DNA of 64,000 nucleotides from Acidianus manzaensis (GTDB taxonomy: Archaea; Thermoproteota; Thermoprotei_A; Sulfolobales; Sulfolobaceae): NCBI RefSeq assembly GCF_002116695.1, contig NZ_CP020477.1, forward strand, positions 1,351,501-1,415,500, read 5' to 3'. Of this stretch, positions 38,106 to 64,000 are shown piece by piece; the stretch's first letter is position 1; the number at the start of each line of letters is the position of its first letter. The position numbers and the translations under genes are program-made. The notes beneath the pieces are model-generated. The model had not been told where the DNA came from and searched no databases. It saw only the letters and a program-made list of their open reading frames with translations.

Positions 38106-39477
38106 TTTTGCAATGCAACTATTAATATTCTTAGTACCGTCCTTATTACTATTATATCAATTTATTTTTGCCAGAATAGGCCTAAGAACTGAATATGTTT
38201 TCAATGAAAATAAGATACAATATCCAAGCTTATCTATTATAGTTCCTACCAAAGGAGAGTCAATAGAAACAATTCAAGGTTTATTGGATAATTTAAACGA
38301 AGTTGAATGGGATAAAGGAAAATTAGAAGTAATAATTGTATCAGATGATAACGAACAATATTTTAATAAAATGTTATCAGAATTGAAACCACCTAATGGT
38401 ATAGAAGTTAAAATATATAGAAGAAATGAAAAAGAAAGAGAAGGATATAAAAGCGGAGCACTCAGATATGGATACTTAAAAAGTTCTGGAGATTTAATTC
38501 TTACTTTAGATGTTGATGCTAGATTAAGTAAAGACTCCTTAAAAAAAGCTTATCTACATATGTTGAAATTTGGTTGCGACGCTGTTACAATGAAATGGAT
38601 AGGATATTCTAAGAATACTTACTCATTTCTAGCTAAAGGAATTATGGTATCTACAATGATTGCTGACAGTGCAATTTTGATCGGAAGAGATAGGGCAAAA
38701 CTCAAGGTGTTTCCAGTAGGTTGTGGAACAATATTCAAAAGATCAGCAATAGAAGAAGTTGGACCATGGGATCATAGAATGATCCAAGATGATCTAGAAA
38801 TAGGAGCTAGACTAATAAGTAAAGGAAAAAGAATTTGCTCTTCAAATTCCGTAGTTTTTGTAGAGGTTCCAGACAATTTTTTGGCGTTTTACGTACAACA
38901 AACTAGATGGGCTATGGGAAGTATGGAAGTATTAAGTAGAAGACTTAAGCCTATATTAAGGAGCAAAACTAATATATTCCAAAAAATAGATATGATACTA
39001 TTTCTATTACAATATCTTCCAATTGCATTTACTTTTATTGCATCAGTAATAATATCAGTATATGCATTTTTTGGAAATCTAAATCCACTAAACTCTATTT
39101 ACTTGTTTGCATTTTGGATTATTGTCCTGTCACTTTATGCATTTAACTTTTTATCTGTATCAAAAGAAGCCGGATTAAAACTTATAGAATCATTAAGAGC
39201 TTTAGGTAAAGTATCAGCATATACAGTTTCTATTTCTCCCTTTATTACTATCTCCTTATTTCTAGCATTTAGAAAAAACAGAAAATATATTGTTACACCT
39301 AAAGGAAAATCAGGCAAAAGCAACGTAATTTATATTATATTAGCCTTTGGAATATTCTTTTTGTCTGCTTCTATAACTTATTTAATGAAATCAGATATAA
39401 TAACTGGATTATGGTTATTATACTATTCTTTAGCATATTTGTTTACTTTTTCCTCTTATAAAGATGAAGTTAAATAG
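38092..39477 (+). CDS. Family 2 glycosyltransferase, membrane bound
   Basis: A processive-type GT2 enzyme of 461 residues. One helix precedes the catalytic domain (10-27). Motifs are SIIVPTKGE, the DxD pair Asp140-x-Asp142 in LTLDVDAR, the acidic pair Asp233-Asp234 in IQDDLEIG and QxxRW at 269-273. At least four C-terminal helices follow. It should use a nucleotide sugar and build a surface or lipid-linked glycan. In Sulfolobus the glycosyltransferase of this cluster has been discussed with pili or S-layer glycosylation. It overlaps the ParB-like gene by 14 bases. Confidence 0.9.
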   Translation: MNSFDFAMQLLIFLVPSLLLLYQFIFARIGLRTEYVFNENKIQYPSLSIIVPTKGESIETIQGLLDNLNEVEWDKGKLEVIIVSDDNEQYFNKMLSELKPPNGIEVKIYRRNEKEREGYKSGALRYGYLKSSGDLILTLDVDARLSKDSLKKAYLHMLKFGCDAVTMKWIGYSKNTYSFLAKGIMVSTMIADSAILIGRDRAKLKVFPVGCGTIFKRSAIEEVGPWDHRMIQDDLEIGARLISKGKRICSSNSVVFVEVPDNFLAFYVQQTRWAMGSMEVLSRRLKPILRSKTNIFQKIDMILFLLQYLPIAFTFIASVIISVYAFFGNLNPLNSIYLFAFWIIVLSLYAFNFLSVSKEAGLKLIESLRALGKVSAYTVSISPFITISLFLAFRKNRKYIVTPKGKSGKSNVIYIILAFGIFFLSASITYLMKSDIITGLWLLYYSLAYLFTFSSYKDEVK

Positions 39478-39512
39478 ACATTTTTATGCTATCTATATTT
39501 TAGATAATTATA

Positions 39513-43311
<3,799 letters not shown>

Positions 43312-43326
43312 ACTACTTAAAAACTT

Positions 43327-44025
<699 letters not shown>

Positions 44026-44036
44026 TATACATCCTT

Positions 44037-44069
<33 letters not shown>

Positions 44070-44087
44070 GCATATAAGCAAATCATC

Positions 44088-44477
44088 ATGAGTGTTGAAG
44101 ATAGTTTAAAACCAAGCGTAATTTTAGTTTCTCCATCAGATATTGAAGAAAATGTGAAAAAAATAGAAGAAGAAATAAAGAATCACGAACAACTAGATTT
44201 AGATTCGCAGAAGAAAATACAAGAAGAAATAGATAAAATATGGAAATCGCTAGGATGGTTCAAAATAGCAGAATCTCAAGGAATCTGGAAATCAAAGACA
44301 TGCAGACATGGAACACAAGGGAGCTGTGAAGCGTGGAATATAAGTGATCCATCAAAACTAGGAATACCAGAAGATGCTATATCAGTAGCACAAGATGGAA
44401 CTAAAAGAGTTATAACAGCTAAATTCTATCAACTATGTATTTCATGCCCATTATACGAACCCAGAAGAAACCAGTAA
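44088..44477 (+). CDS. Hypothetical protein with four conserved-looking cysteines
   Basis: The 129-residue protein has an acidic coiled-coil-like N-terminal half (about 20-55, EEE/KK rich) and a Cys-rich C-terminal half: C-R-H-G-T-Q-G-S-C and then CISCPLYEP. The pattern Cys/His, Cys, Cys-x2-Cys could bind zinc or an iron-sulfur cluster. No family recognised. The C-terminus overlaps the end of the convergent HTH gene by 27 bases. Confidence 0.65.
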   Translation: MSVEDSLKPSVILVSPSDIEENVKKIEEEIKNHEQLDLDSQKKIQEEIDKIWKSLGWFKIAESQGIWKSKTCRHGTQGSCEAWNISDPSKLGIPEDAISVAQDGTKRVITAKFYQLCISCPLYEPRRNQ

Positions 44478-44807
44478 TCTAGTTTTCTCAATTTCGTCTA
44501 ATACTTTTCTTAGCTCATTGATTTTTTCAATTTCTATTTCTGGATTTTCCTTTATAATTTCAATTAAGCTAGAAATTAGATCATTAAGAATAACTTCAAC
44601 TATTCTTTTTCTCTCTTCTTCATTTGAAATTTCAATGGCTTTCTCTATTGTCTCATCGCTTGCATGAGTTACACCCTTAGAAAATTTCAATATAGCAGTA
44701 GGAGTTACTCCTAACTCATTAGCTAACTCCTTCTTACTTCTATTCTCTAACAGAATACTTATTATATCCTCTCTAGCTTCTTTACTAATATTATGAATTG
44801 CCTTCAT
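44451..44807 (-). CDS. Helix-turn-helix DNA-binding protein (118 aa)
   Basis: Residues 25-50 form a helix-turn-helix (SKKELANELGVTPTAILKFSKG), similar to Xre/LacI-type heads. The C-terminal half is a long charged helix (IEIIKENPEIEIEKINELRKVLDEIE) that probably makes dimers. It is divergent from the reduced alcohol dehydrogenase-like gene (53-base gap) and may control it. Function otherwise unknown. Confidence 0.75.
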   Translation of the reverse strand: MKAIHNISKEAREDIISILLENRSKKELANELGVTPTAILKFSKGVTHASDETIEKAIEISNEEERKRIVEVILNDLISSLIEIIKENPEIEIEKINELRKVLDEIEKTRLLVSSGFV

Positions 44808-44860
44808 CTTAGATAAATATTCTACTAAGGTTTAAAAGAGGAACCAAATATTAAGATATT

Positions 44861-46918
<2,058 letters not shown>

Positions 46919-46953
46919 AATGATAAATAGCTACTTTAGATATATATTATTTT

Positions 46954-47728
<775 letters not shown>

Positions 47729-47742
<14 letters not shown>

Positions 47743-48490
47743 ATATAACATTATTTAATTCTTCTGGAGCTTCAAAATTAAGAAAATGTCCATAACCACT
47801 TATTATATTCAATTTCAGTTTGGATATATTCTGCTTAAATATTTCTGCATTTTTCGATAATTTATCTTCAGAACCATAAATAAGTAATGTATCTTCGTCA
47901 ATTTTACTTAAATCATTAGAATAGTCCTTAGACTTGAGTAATCCTTCTACTGCATATTTATATCCTAAAGGATTATTCTCCTTATAAACTTGTAATAATA
48001 AATTCCATGCAGTATAGTTAGATATTAAAGCTTCAGAAAACTCGCCATGTAACCTTCTATATTCAGCTAAAGCTTCCATACCAAAACTAGTAGCGATTCT
48101 TACGTAATTATAATATGGATCTGGATCTGGTGCTTTATATAATGCTCCTATCAGTACCAATTTTTCTACGTTAAATTTTGTAGCATAATCTAAAGCTATT
48201 AAAGTTCCTATAGAATGGCCTATTATTATTGGATTATCAATTCTCAAGTATTCTAATAAGCCTTTAAGATCTTTTGAATGATCTTCTATTAAATAGGGAT
48301 AATTTAAAACTGAAGACCTACCGTGACCCCTAAGATCATAAACAATAACTGAATATTTACTTGAAAAATACTTATTTTGAAATATCCAGCTTTTGAATGA
48401 ACCTGCCAAATGATGAATAAAAACTAATGGTCTACCACTACCTAAGTTTTCGTAATAAATTCTTACATCATCTAGAATTATAAATGGCAT
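47729..48490 (-). CDS. Alpha/beta hydrolase
   Basis: A 253-residue esterase/peptidase-like hydrolase. The oxyanion segment is [12 protein letters not shown], the nucleophile elbow GHSIGTLIA near residue 93, and the acid and His lie in YGSEDKL and GYGHFLNFE. Substrate unknown. It directly follows pheT with no spacing and is the last gene of that operon. Its end overlaps the convergent CinA-like gene by 14 bases. Confidence 0.88.
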
Positions 48491-50113
48491 TTAGACCTCA
48501 CCTATTTTATCTAAATATATCTCCGAAATTACTACTGGGTATTTGATATTGAATTTTACTAAAAATTCTGGAGATATCTCTCCTATTTCTCCTAATTCCT
48601 TATCAGCTAAAACAATCTTTGATGACCTGCCTCTTATGAAATATTCTTTATCTTCTCTGATATACTTAGCTTCTTTACCTACTAGATTATATATAATTTG
48701 ATGAACTATTGACTGTAAATATTCATAACTAACTTTACTATCCATTATAGCTAAACATGCTCTAGAACTATTCATAAAACCAGTGTCAGAAGTATTAGAT
48801 TTAACTACAACATCACCCACTTCAAAAATTTTTATTGGAAATCTAGCGTGTTGATTTTTGGATAAAAAGTTTAGCATTACCCATATTAATGAGTTCCTTA
48901 TAGCATTATATTCCATGGAAATAGGATTTTCTACTCTAACATAATCACCATATAAATAGTCTGTATTAGCTAAAATTAAATTAAAAATCTCTTGAAAACT
49001 GCTTCCAACAGCCAATTCTCTAAAAGCCCTTTCTAACCTTGTTATATAAAGTAAGTTTCCTGTTTCTGCAACATGTACATTATCCAATTTGAAATTCCTA
49101 TAACCATAAGCCATTGCTATATCCTCTGAAATATCAGCATATGTCATTATGTCTATTCTATATTGAGGAATAACTATATCTAAGGAATCATTATTTACTT
49201 TTGCATCCATCCTCATTTTCAAAATGTATTTAGCCATTTCTTCAGCACTTAGATTTAAACCCAGTCTAGTATTTACTTGAATAGAATTAACTGAAATATT
49301 GTTATGAACTAATAAAGGAGACTTATTAGCAAACGGAGAAATAACTTTTATAATACCTATTTTACCTCCGCCCTCTGCAAAATTACTTACAAGAATATCT
49401 AATGTTTGAGCTACAGCATCAAAATTAGTACCAGTAACATCAATAAAAAGATCACGTGTATTTACATCCAAAGTAGTTTTATCTGAATTAATAACTGGAG
49501 GAATACTTAATATGTTACCATCGTCTTGAACTATAGCAGGAGAATAATTATCTCTTATTGAAATATTACCATAAATTTTCCCTTGTTCAGTATTAAGTAA
49601 AACTTCTGATATCTTCATTTTAGTGGTAGAATGTAATGGAATAAATTCTGCATCTAAAGGCACTTCTTTATATCTAATTACTTTTTGATCTATCTTATGA
49701 AGATCATGAATTCCTATGGCAACTTTTTTTCTTTTTCTGCCTATAGTATCATGAAGTTTCTCTTGAAACTGAATAATTTCTTTTAACCTGTCATCATCAA
49801 GTTTAAAGTCATAAACTATTGCTCCTAAAGCATATGGTCTCGATTTTACGTCATCTACTATTAAAGTATATTCAGTATTTACAATTTCATATTTAGCCTC
49901 TCCTAATCTTCTTTCTAATAAACCGTCTACAGCTCTTTTTATCCCTTCTGGACTCAACATATCTAATCTATCTGCATTTATCTCTACTGAGATTTCGTCT
50001 TCTCCTATTTTTTCTATTTCAGACTTCAAATCAAAGAGAACATCTTCTAATTCTTTTTCACTTATTTTCAATAAATTCATTAATCTTGATTCTTTTAAAT
50101 TAATAGTTACCAT
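48491..50113 (-). CDS. pheT: Phenylalanine--tRNA ligase beta subunit
   Basis: The editing and structural subunit of the heterotetrameric PheRS. The 540-residue archaeal-type chain has an N-terminal domain with [17 protein letters not shown], the B3/B4 editing domain ([26 protein letters not shown] segment near 110-130), the B5 domain and a catalytic-like core with [15 protein letters not shown]. It abuts pheS with no gap and precedes the hydrolase gene. Confidence 0.95.
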   Translation of the reverse strand: MVTINLKESRLMNLLKISEKELEDVLFDLKSEIEKIGEDEISVEINADRLDMLSPEGIKRAVDGLLERRLGEAKYEIVNTEYTLIVDDVKSRPYALGAIVYDFKLDDDRLKEIIQFQEKLHDTIGRKRKKVAIGIHDLHKIDQKVIRYKEVPLDAEFIPLHSTTKMKISEVLLNTEQGKIYGNISIRDNYSPAIVQDDGNILSIPPVINSDKTTLDVNTRDLFIDVTGTNFDAVAQTLDILVSNFAEGGGKIGIIKVISPFANKSPLLVHNNISVNSIQVNTRLGLNLSAEEMAKYILKMRMDAKVNNDSLDIVIPQYRIDIMTYADISEDIAMAYGYRNFKLDNVHVAETGNLLYITRLERAFRELAVGSSFQEIFNLILANTDYLYGDYVRVENPISMEYNAIRNSLIWVMLNFLSKNQHARFPIKIFEVGDVVVKSNTSDTGFMNSSRACLAIMDSKVSYEYLQSIVHQIIYNLVGKEAKYIREDKEYFIRGRSSKIVLADKELGEIGEISPEFLVKFNIKYPVVISEIYLDKIGEV

Positions 50114-51520
<1,407 letters not shown>

Positions 51521-51526
51521 AAAAAA

Positions 51527-52207
<681 letters not shown>

Positions 52208-52214
52208 GAGATAG

Positions 52215-54817
<2,603 letters not shown>

Positions 54818-54823
54818 TTGTAT

Positions 54824-55024
54824 ATGGCAATTTCCTCTGATCAAAATAAACAACCATTAATAACTAAAACGTTAATAAAATGCATGTCATGCGATTATAC
54901 TTTAGAAAGAGACTTCCAAGAAGGTGATTTTGTACCTAAAATAGTAGGAACTTGCCCAAAAGATGGAGGAAAATTATACATTGCAGGAATATACGCTGTA
55001 AAGATAGCAGAACCTAAAAGATAA
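54824..55024 (+). CDS. Small zinc-ribbon-like protein
   Basis: 66 residues from the ATG at 54824 (MAISSDQNKQ). One ribbon half is KCMSCDYTLE and the other is GTCPKDGGKL: a Cys-x2-Cys plus a single Cys, with one ligand missing or replaced. It lies 6 bases after the DUF1512 stop, so they form an operon. It may be a tiny partner or RNA-binding protein. The 5S rRNA gene starts 31 bases downstream. Confidence 0.7.
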   Translation: MAISSDQNKQPLITKTLIKCMSCDYTLERDFQEGDFVPKIVGTCPKDGGKLYIAGIYAVKIAEPKR

Positions 55025-55055
55025 TTTTTTATACTATTCTGATATATTATAGTTT

Positions 55056-55179
<124 letters not shown>

Positions 55180-55208
55180 TTATATTCTTTTTGATCACTA
55201 ATTTATGC

Positions 55209-56387
55209 ATGAAAAAAATTTTTGATGAAATTCATGGATACATAGATCTTGATGATATAGAAGTTAAACTTATTGATTCATCAATATTCCAAAGATTAAG
55301 AAGAATTAAACAGACTAGCTTAGCATACATAGTTTATCCTGGAGCTACACATACTAGATTTAGTCATTCTTTAGGAACATACTATTTGGCTACTAAAGTT
55401 GGAGAAAAACTCTATAAAGAAAATACTATTTCTGACGATGAATTATTAACATTAAAAATAGCATCGTTATTACATGACATAGGCCAATTTCCATTTAGTC
55501 ATGCAATAGAGGGATATTACCTATTACAAGGATTTGGAAACAAAGAGTTACGAGAGTATATATTAGCAAAATCTATAATAAGAGATATTTTAAATGATAA
55601 TGGTCTAGATATTAATAAAATTCTAGACATATATAATGGAAATTCATTATTATCTTCAATAATAGATGGTGAAGTTGATGTAGATAGAATAGACTATTTA
55701 ATAAGAGATTCTAGACATACAGGAGTTCAACTAGGTAAATTAGATCTAGATAGGCTAATAGATACTATATTCTATACTAAAGATGGAATAACAATACAAG
55801 ATAAAGGCATTATAAGCTTAGAAAACTTTTACATTTCAAGACTTCACATGTATCAAGCAGTATATTATCATAAGACTATTTTAGGATATGAACTTTTCTT
55901 AAGAAAGATTTTTTCAGAGATTCTAGATTATTGTAATAACGAGTTTAAGAATATAAAATATATAAAAGAACTAGTAGATCAGAATTTAATATCTTATTGG
56001 GATGATGAGCTAATAATATCTAGTTTATATCATTGCCTATCACAAAATATTCCAGTGTCCTTAATTCAGAGAATTAAGAATTTTATGGACCGTAAAGGAC
56101 CAAAAGTAGTTTATGAAGAAGTAAGTTATAAAGAGGAAGAGAGTTATCTAGACGATATAGTTTCTCAGCTAGAGAAAACTGGAATACCACAAGAATCAAT
56201 TTACCCTTTGGAAGAGAAAATCTCAATAATAAATAAAAATAGAATAAAAATATTATCTAAGGGAAAAGAAAGAAAAGTAAAAGATTATTCTGCTACTTTA
56301 CTACATGAAATACCAGAAAATATTATAATAAGAAGAGTTTACGTTGATTATGAATATGCTAAAAAAGCGAGGGAAATCATAAGTTGA
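55209..56387 (+). CDS. HD-domain phosphohydrolase
   Basis: The 392-residue protein starts at ATG 55209 ([18 protein letters not shown]); an earlier TTG-like start at 55173 would lie inside the 5S gene and is rejected. The HD metal site is complete: His in [12 protein letters not shown], His-Asp in [18 protein letters not shown], and a late Asp in [19 protein letters not shown]. This is the SAMHD1/YdhJ-like group that cleaves nucleoside triphosphates. Substrate unknown. The next gene overlaps by 4 bases. Confidence 0.92.
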   Translation: MKKIFDEIHGYIDLDDIEVKLIDSSIFQRLRRIKQTSLAYIVYPGATHTRFSHSLGTYYLATKVGEKLYKENTISDDELLTLKIASLLHDIGQFPFSHAIEGYYLLQGFGNKELREYILAKSIIRDILNDNGLDINKILDIYNGNSLLSSIIDGEVDVDRIDYLIRDSRHTGVQLGKLDLDRLIDTIFYTKDGITIQDKGIISLENFYISRLHMYQAVYYHKTILGYELFLRKIFSEILDYCNNEFKNIKYIKELVDQNLISYWDDELIISSLYHCLSQNIPVSLIQRIKNFMDRKGPKVVYEEVSYKEEESYLDDIVSQLEKTGIPQESIYPLEEKISIINKNRIKILSKGKERKVKDYSATLLHEIPENIIIRRVYVDYEYAKKAREIIS

Positions 56388-57054
56388 TAAAACTAGTTTT
56401 AACAGATTTAGATGGAACGTTAACTTTAGACAAATCTACTTTTAAAGTGAACTTAAGCGCAATAGAATATCTTAGATTGTTGGAAGATAGAGGAATAAAA
56501 ATAGCTATAGTAAGCGGAAATTCATATCCAGTTATACGAGGATTAACCACTTATTTTGGATTTTCTGGAGGATTAGTCGCTGAAAATGGATGTGTTCTGC
56601 ACTTCAAACAAAAAATAACAGTATGTAAGAAAATGGACAGAAATCTAATTCAAGAATTCAAAGAAAAGTTTAACGTTAAAGATAGCTGGCAGAACGAATA
56701 TAGAGAATGCGATTTCGGATTTAATCCAGCAATTCTAACTGAAGAAATGAAAAGATGGGCAGAAGAAAAGAATATTTACATCAATTCTTCAGGATATGCT
56801 GTACATATAGCAATGAAACCAGCTGGAAAAGCTATTGGAGTCAGAAAGCTAATAGAATTATATAACCTCGATAAAAATGAAGTAGCAGCAATAGGTGATT
56901 CATTAACTGATATAGATATGTTTAATGAAGTCGGTTTAAAAGTAGCTGTATCTAATTCTGATGAGAAATTAAAAGAGAAAGCTAATTTAATCTTAAATCT
57001 AAAAAGTGGAGAAGGCGTAAAAGAGTTTGCTAAAATGTTAATAGAGGGAAAAAT

Positions 57055-57064
<10 letters not shown>
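56384..57064 (+). CDS. Phosphoglycolate phosphatase, archaeal HAD type
   Basis: A 226-residue HAD hydrolase. The nucleophile Asp is in [15 protein letters not shown], the Thr/Ser in [14 protein letters not shown], the Lys in [15 protein letters not shown] and the acidic pair in [12 protein letters not shown], with a type IIB cap between. It is like the phosphoglycolate phosphatase of Thermoplasma. The start codon is TTG at 56384, overlapping the HD gene stop, and it overlaps gltX by 10 bases. Confidence 0.9.
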
Positions 57065-58764
<1,700 letters not shown>

Positions 58765-58830
58765 AAGATAGCTTTTTAATTTCTCTTATTACTTATTCAC
58801 TTTGCGTGACAAAAAAGGAGGATGAACGCA

Positions 58831-59208
58831 ATGTCTAAACCTACATATGTAAAATTTGAAGTACCACAAGAACTATCAGATAAAGCATTAGAAGCATTAA
58901 AAAAAGCTAAAGAAACTGGAAAAATAAAAAAAGGCACCAATGAAACAACAAAAGCAATAGAAAGAGGACAAGCTAAACTAGTATATATAGCTGCTGACGT
59001 AGAACCAGAAGAAATAGTAGCTCATTTACCAGGATTATGCGATGAAAAAAAGGTACCATACATCTATATACCAAATAAGAAAGCATTAGGAGAAGCATGC
59101 GGTTTACAAGTAGCAGCAGCTGCAGCAGCAATAATTGACCCAGGACAAGCAAAAGACGACATAAACGAGATAACTAAAAAACTATCAGAAATAGGAAAAT
59201 CTAGCTAA
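58831..59208 (+). CDS. rpl7ae: Ribosomal protein L7Ae / K-turn RNA-binding protein
   Basis: Binds kink-turns in 23S rRNA, C/D and H/ACA guide RNAs and RNase P. The start is the ATG at 58831 ([12 protein letters not shown]): a strong ribosome-binding site GGAGG (58817-58821) gives the correct spacing to it, while an ATG at 58822 would touch the site itself. The 125-residue protein has [32 protein letters not shown] and [13 protein letters not shown], all hallmarks. A T-rich stretch follows the stop as likely terminator. It also relates to the guide RNA candidate at 13680. Confidence 0.97.
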   Translation: MSKPTYVKFEVPQELSDKALEALKKAKETGKIKKGTNETTKAIERGQAKLVYIAADVEPEEIVAHLPGLCDEKKVPYIYIPNKKALGEACGLQVAAAAAAIIDPGQAKDDINEITKKLSEIGKSS

Positions 59209-59358
59209 ACTTTTTTATATCTTTCTCTTTTGTTAAATATCCATATTAATACATATTTATTTTTTACTGATTATATTTATTGTAACTTCTTTATTTATCA
59301 GCAATGCGCAAAAGCTTTTTAATCTACAATTATACTTTATTATTTACGGATTTAGGTG

Positions 59359-59437
<79 letters not shown>

Positions 59438-59607
59438 TACTAAAAATCTATCTTATTATTATAAAATTATATTTTAGTTTTTATTAATAAGTTTATTAAT
59501 TAGTATAACAAGATATAATCTAGCACGGATCAAACTATTACATAAAAATCTAAGCATAGTTTTTTAGGGCAAAAATGTTAAAAAGATCCAAAATCTATTA
59601 TTAGAAT

Positions 59608-59694
59608 GCCGCAGTAGCTCAGCTGGAAGAGCGCCCGGCTGTTAAACCCTTTGCAGTAACCGGGCGGTCAGAGGTTCGAATCCTCTCTGCGGCG
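59608..59694 (+). tRNA. tRNA-Asn (anticodon GUU) with 14-base intron
   Basis: Acceptor GCCGCAG (59608-59614) pairs with CTGCGGC (59687-59693), discriminator G. The anticodon stem CCCGG/CCGGG encloses 21 bases. Removing 14 bases (59645-59658) leaves CTGTTAA with anticodon GUU. The junctions fit bulge-helix-bulge: bulges TAA and TAA around the 4-bp helix CTGT/GCAG (one G-U pair). The mature tRNA has 73 bases. Confidence 0.95.
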
Positions 59695-59854
59695 TGTTGC
59701 TCCAATTCCTTGAAGACAATAATAGTTCTGCGTTTAAATAAAATTGTATTCTAAATTATGCCAAGTATAATACAATGAAAAGAGTTAATCTTAAGATTTA
59801 TAATAGTATATTCAGTTTACAAAAATATTGATATACTATAAAAATAAAAATTAA

Positions 59855-60819
59855 CTATAATACTATTACTACTGTCTGCAAATAAGCTGCTAAAACAGCA
59901 AACAATAACTCTATACTCCAAATTATTGCAACTATTTGATATTCCTTAAATCTACCTAACTTCATTACTACATGAGTTAATGAATTTGGTTTTTGATCCC
60001 AATATAGCGTATTATCATCATTTATTTTACCAAATGATATACCCTTAAAACGAGTTCTTGATTTCAATATAAATTCAATTACATATGGGATATAAAGTAT
60101 TGCAAGTGCAGTATACATAAATCCAGATATTCCTATCGAACCTATCACAGATCCAACAAAATAAGTTCCTACATTGCCTATGAATACTTTGGCAGGATAT
60201 TTATTGTAGTAAAGAAAAGCTAGTAAAGAGAAACTTAGTACTAATGATAACTCGCCAGCTATTTTGATGTTTCCTATTCCTTTAGTTATACCTATAAATG
60301 CTAAAGTTGATGCCATTATCAGCCCTAATCCAGTTCCTAGACCATTAAGTCCCTCTAGCATGTTAAATGCATTAGATGTTATTGTTAATGCTATTGGTAT
60401 TATAAAAATATAATAGTATATACCAAAATTTATTTCTCCTATAAATGGAATAGAAATTATTGAATGACCTAAACTAAATAACGATAACGGAACTGCTGCA
60501 AAAACTGGGGTAAAAGCTCTTATAGATTGCCTTAAATTAAGAAAATCATCTAATAATCCTAAAAATGCTATAAGTAATGAAGATAAAAGTATTGCAGAAA
60601 TAATTCTTTGGTGATCTGGATTTAACACTAGTAATGAAAACGCACCAGAAATAAATCCTACGATTATTGCTATTCCTCCTAATGATGGAATTTCTGGCTT
60701 GTTTTTCTTGTTTACATCTTTACCTACTATACCTCTTGACTTGCTTACTTGAATTATCCATCTTGTTGAAAGAAATGTGGCTAAAAATGAGATAACTAAA
60801 GGATATATCAGATTTAGCA

Positions 60820-60820
<1 letters not shown>
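59855..60820 (-). CDS. GlcNAc-1-phosphate transferase, MraY/WecA/AglH-type
   Basis: Transfers a sugar-1-phosphate from a UDP-sugar to dolichyl phosphate, the first step of N-glycan building. The 321-residue protein has about ten membrane helices. The conserved acid pair is in LGLLDDFLNLR, with the later motifs FNMLEGLNGLGTGLG and FIGNVGTYFVGS and a lysine-rich loop near the N-terminus (DVNKKNKPEIPSLGG). The gene shares one base with the prenyl synthase gene, so lipid-carrier synthesis and its use are co-expressed. Confidence 0.9.
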
Positions 60821-63573
<2,753 letters not shown>

Positions 63574-64000
63574 GATTTAACTAGAGGATAAGGTAAATTA
63601 TAGATTGCACTCCATAATCCATTCTCTACAGATATCAATTGAACATTATTTGCAATATCTATAGGTAGCGTGCCAATTAAGTGTATTAAAGAATTATTTA
63701 TATAGGCAGGTGAAGAAATTGGAAAAGAAGTTAAAATGCTAAGTTTTTTTATATTCTGCAAATTTAATTTTACTGGCTCTTCGTTATCTCTATATAAAAT
63801 AGGTGAGCCTATTTCTAAAGCTTTCCTTAAACCTCTAACTAAACTAGAATCATAAATAGCATCATCTATCATTATTAAAGTCTCAATGATATCTCTTTCA
63901 TTGAGAGGAATATGACACTCACTTATAGCTTCCCTAAAAAACATTTCACTAAATAATACATAGTAAGATGAATATGGCAAAACTCCATCTATATCGAAAT

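Overview
The window is chromosomal DNA of a thermoacidophilic crenarchaeon of the Sulfolobales, with an Acidianus- or Sulfolobus-like set of genes. The evidence is a low G+C content, many leaderless genes with TATA boxes about 25-30 bases upstream, tRNA genes with tiny bulge-helix-bulge introns, an unlinked 5S rRNA gene, a DoxBCE-type terminal quinol oxidase, an Lrs14-type regulator, archaeal mevalonate-route lipid genes and a UV-pili (ups) style locus. I see no rRNA operon, CRISPR array, integrase or intact insertion sequence. Genus and species cannot be fixed from the sequence alone.

Layout. 0-1.4 kb: thymidylate kinase, two small conserved archaeal proteins and tRNA-Leu(UAG). 1.4-4.8 kb: a gene-poor stretch with a nucleotidyltransferase gene that has lost its start and a surface beta-propeller protein flanked by inverted repeats. 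4.8-18.4 kb: metabolism and RNA modification (2-hydroxyacid dehydrogenase, TmcA, MFS transporter, universal stress protein, lipoamide dehydrogenase-like flavoprotein, BirA, Sua5, a solitary nuoB, glycerate kinase, DtxR regulator), with a likely C/D box guide RNA between sua5 and nuoB. 18.4-24.4 kb: molybdenum cofactor genes (mobB, moeA, mobA), a lysine methyltransferase-like protein, Dph6, an amidohydrolase and an Lrs14-like regulator. 24.6-29 kb: AbrB-like protein, TatD and doxBCE, then intron-containing tRNA-Ser(GCU).

29.4-42.4 kb is the most unusual part. A three-gene unit (32.5-36.6 kb) has the order and neighbours of the UV-inducible pili locus upsX-upsE-upsF. Its ATPase has lost the Walker A, Walker B and His-box residues, the membrane platform is short, and no pilin genes follow. 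Directly downstream are the DNA-processing genes that accompany ups in Sulfolobales: endonuclease III, a ParB-like protein, a family 2 glycosyltransferase and an Lhr-type helicase. The endonuclease promoter carries a hexamer of the UV-inducible type (ANTTTC) beside its TATA box. The pilus machine therefore looks disabled or repurposed while the repair module is kept.

42-55 kb: JAMM-domain protein, CBS/HTH regulator, several Sulfolobales-type hypothetical proteins, aminotransferase, CinA-like protein, a tight operon of UPF0173 hydrolase-pheS-pheT-alpha/beta hydrolase, methionine aminopeptidase and a DUF1512 membrane protein. 55-60 kb: 5S rRNA, HD hydrolase, phosphoglycolate phosphatase-like protein, gltX, L7Ae, tRNA-Pro(UGG) and intron-containing tRNA-Asn(GUU). 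60-64 kb: one overlapping operon for isoprenoid and lipid-carrier synthesis (isopentenyl phosphate kinase, type 2 IPP isomerase, prenyl diphosphate synthase, GlcNAc-1-P transferase), preceded by a gene cut by the window edge.
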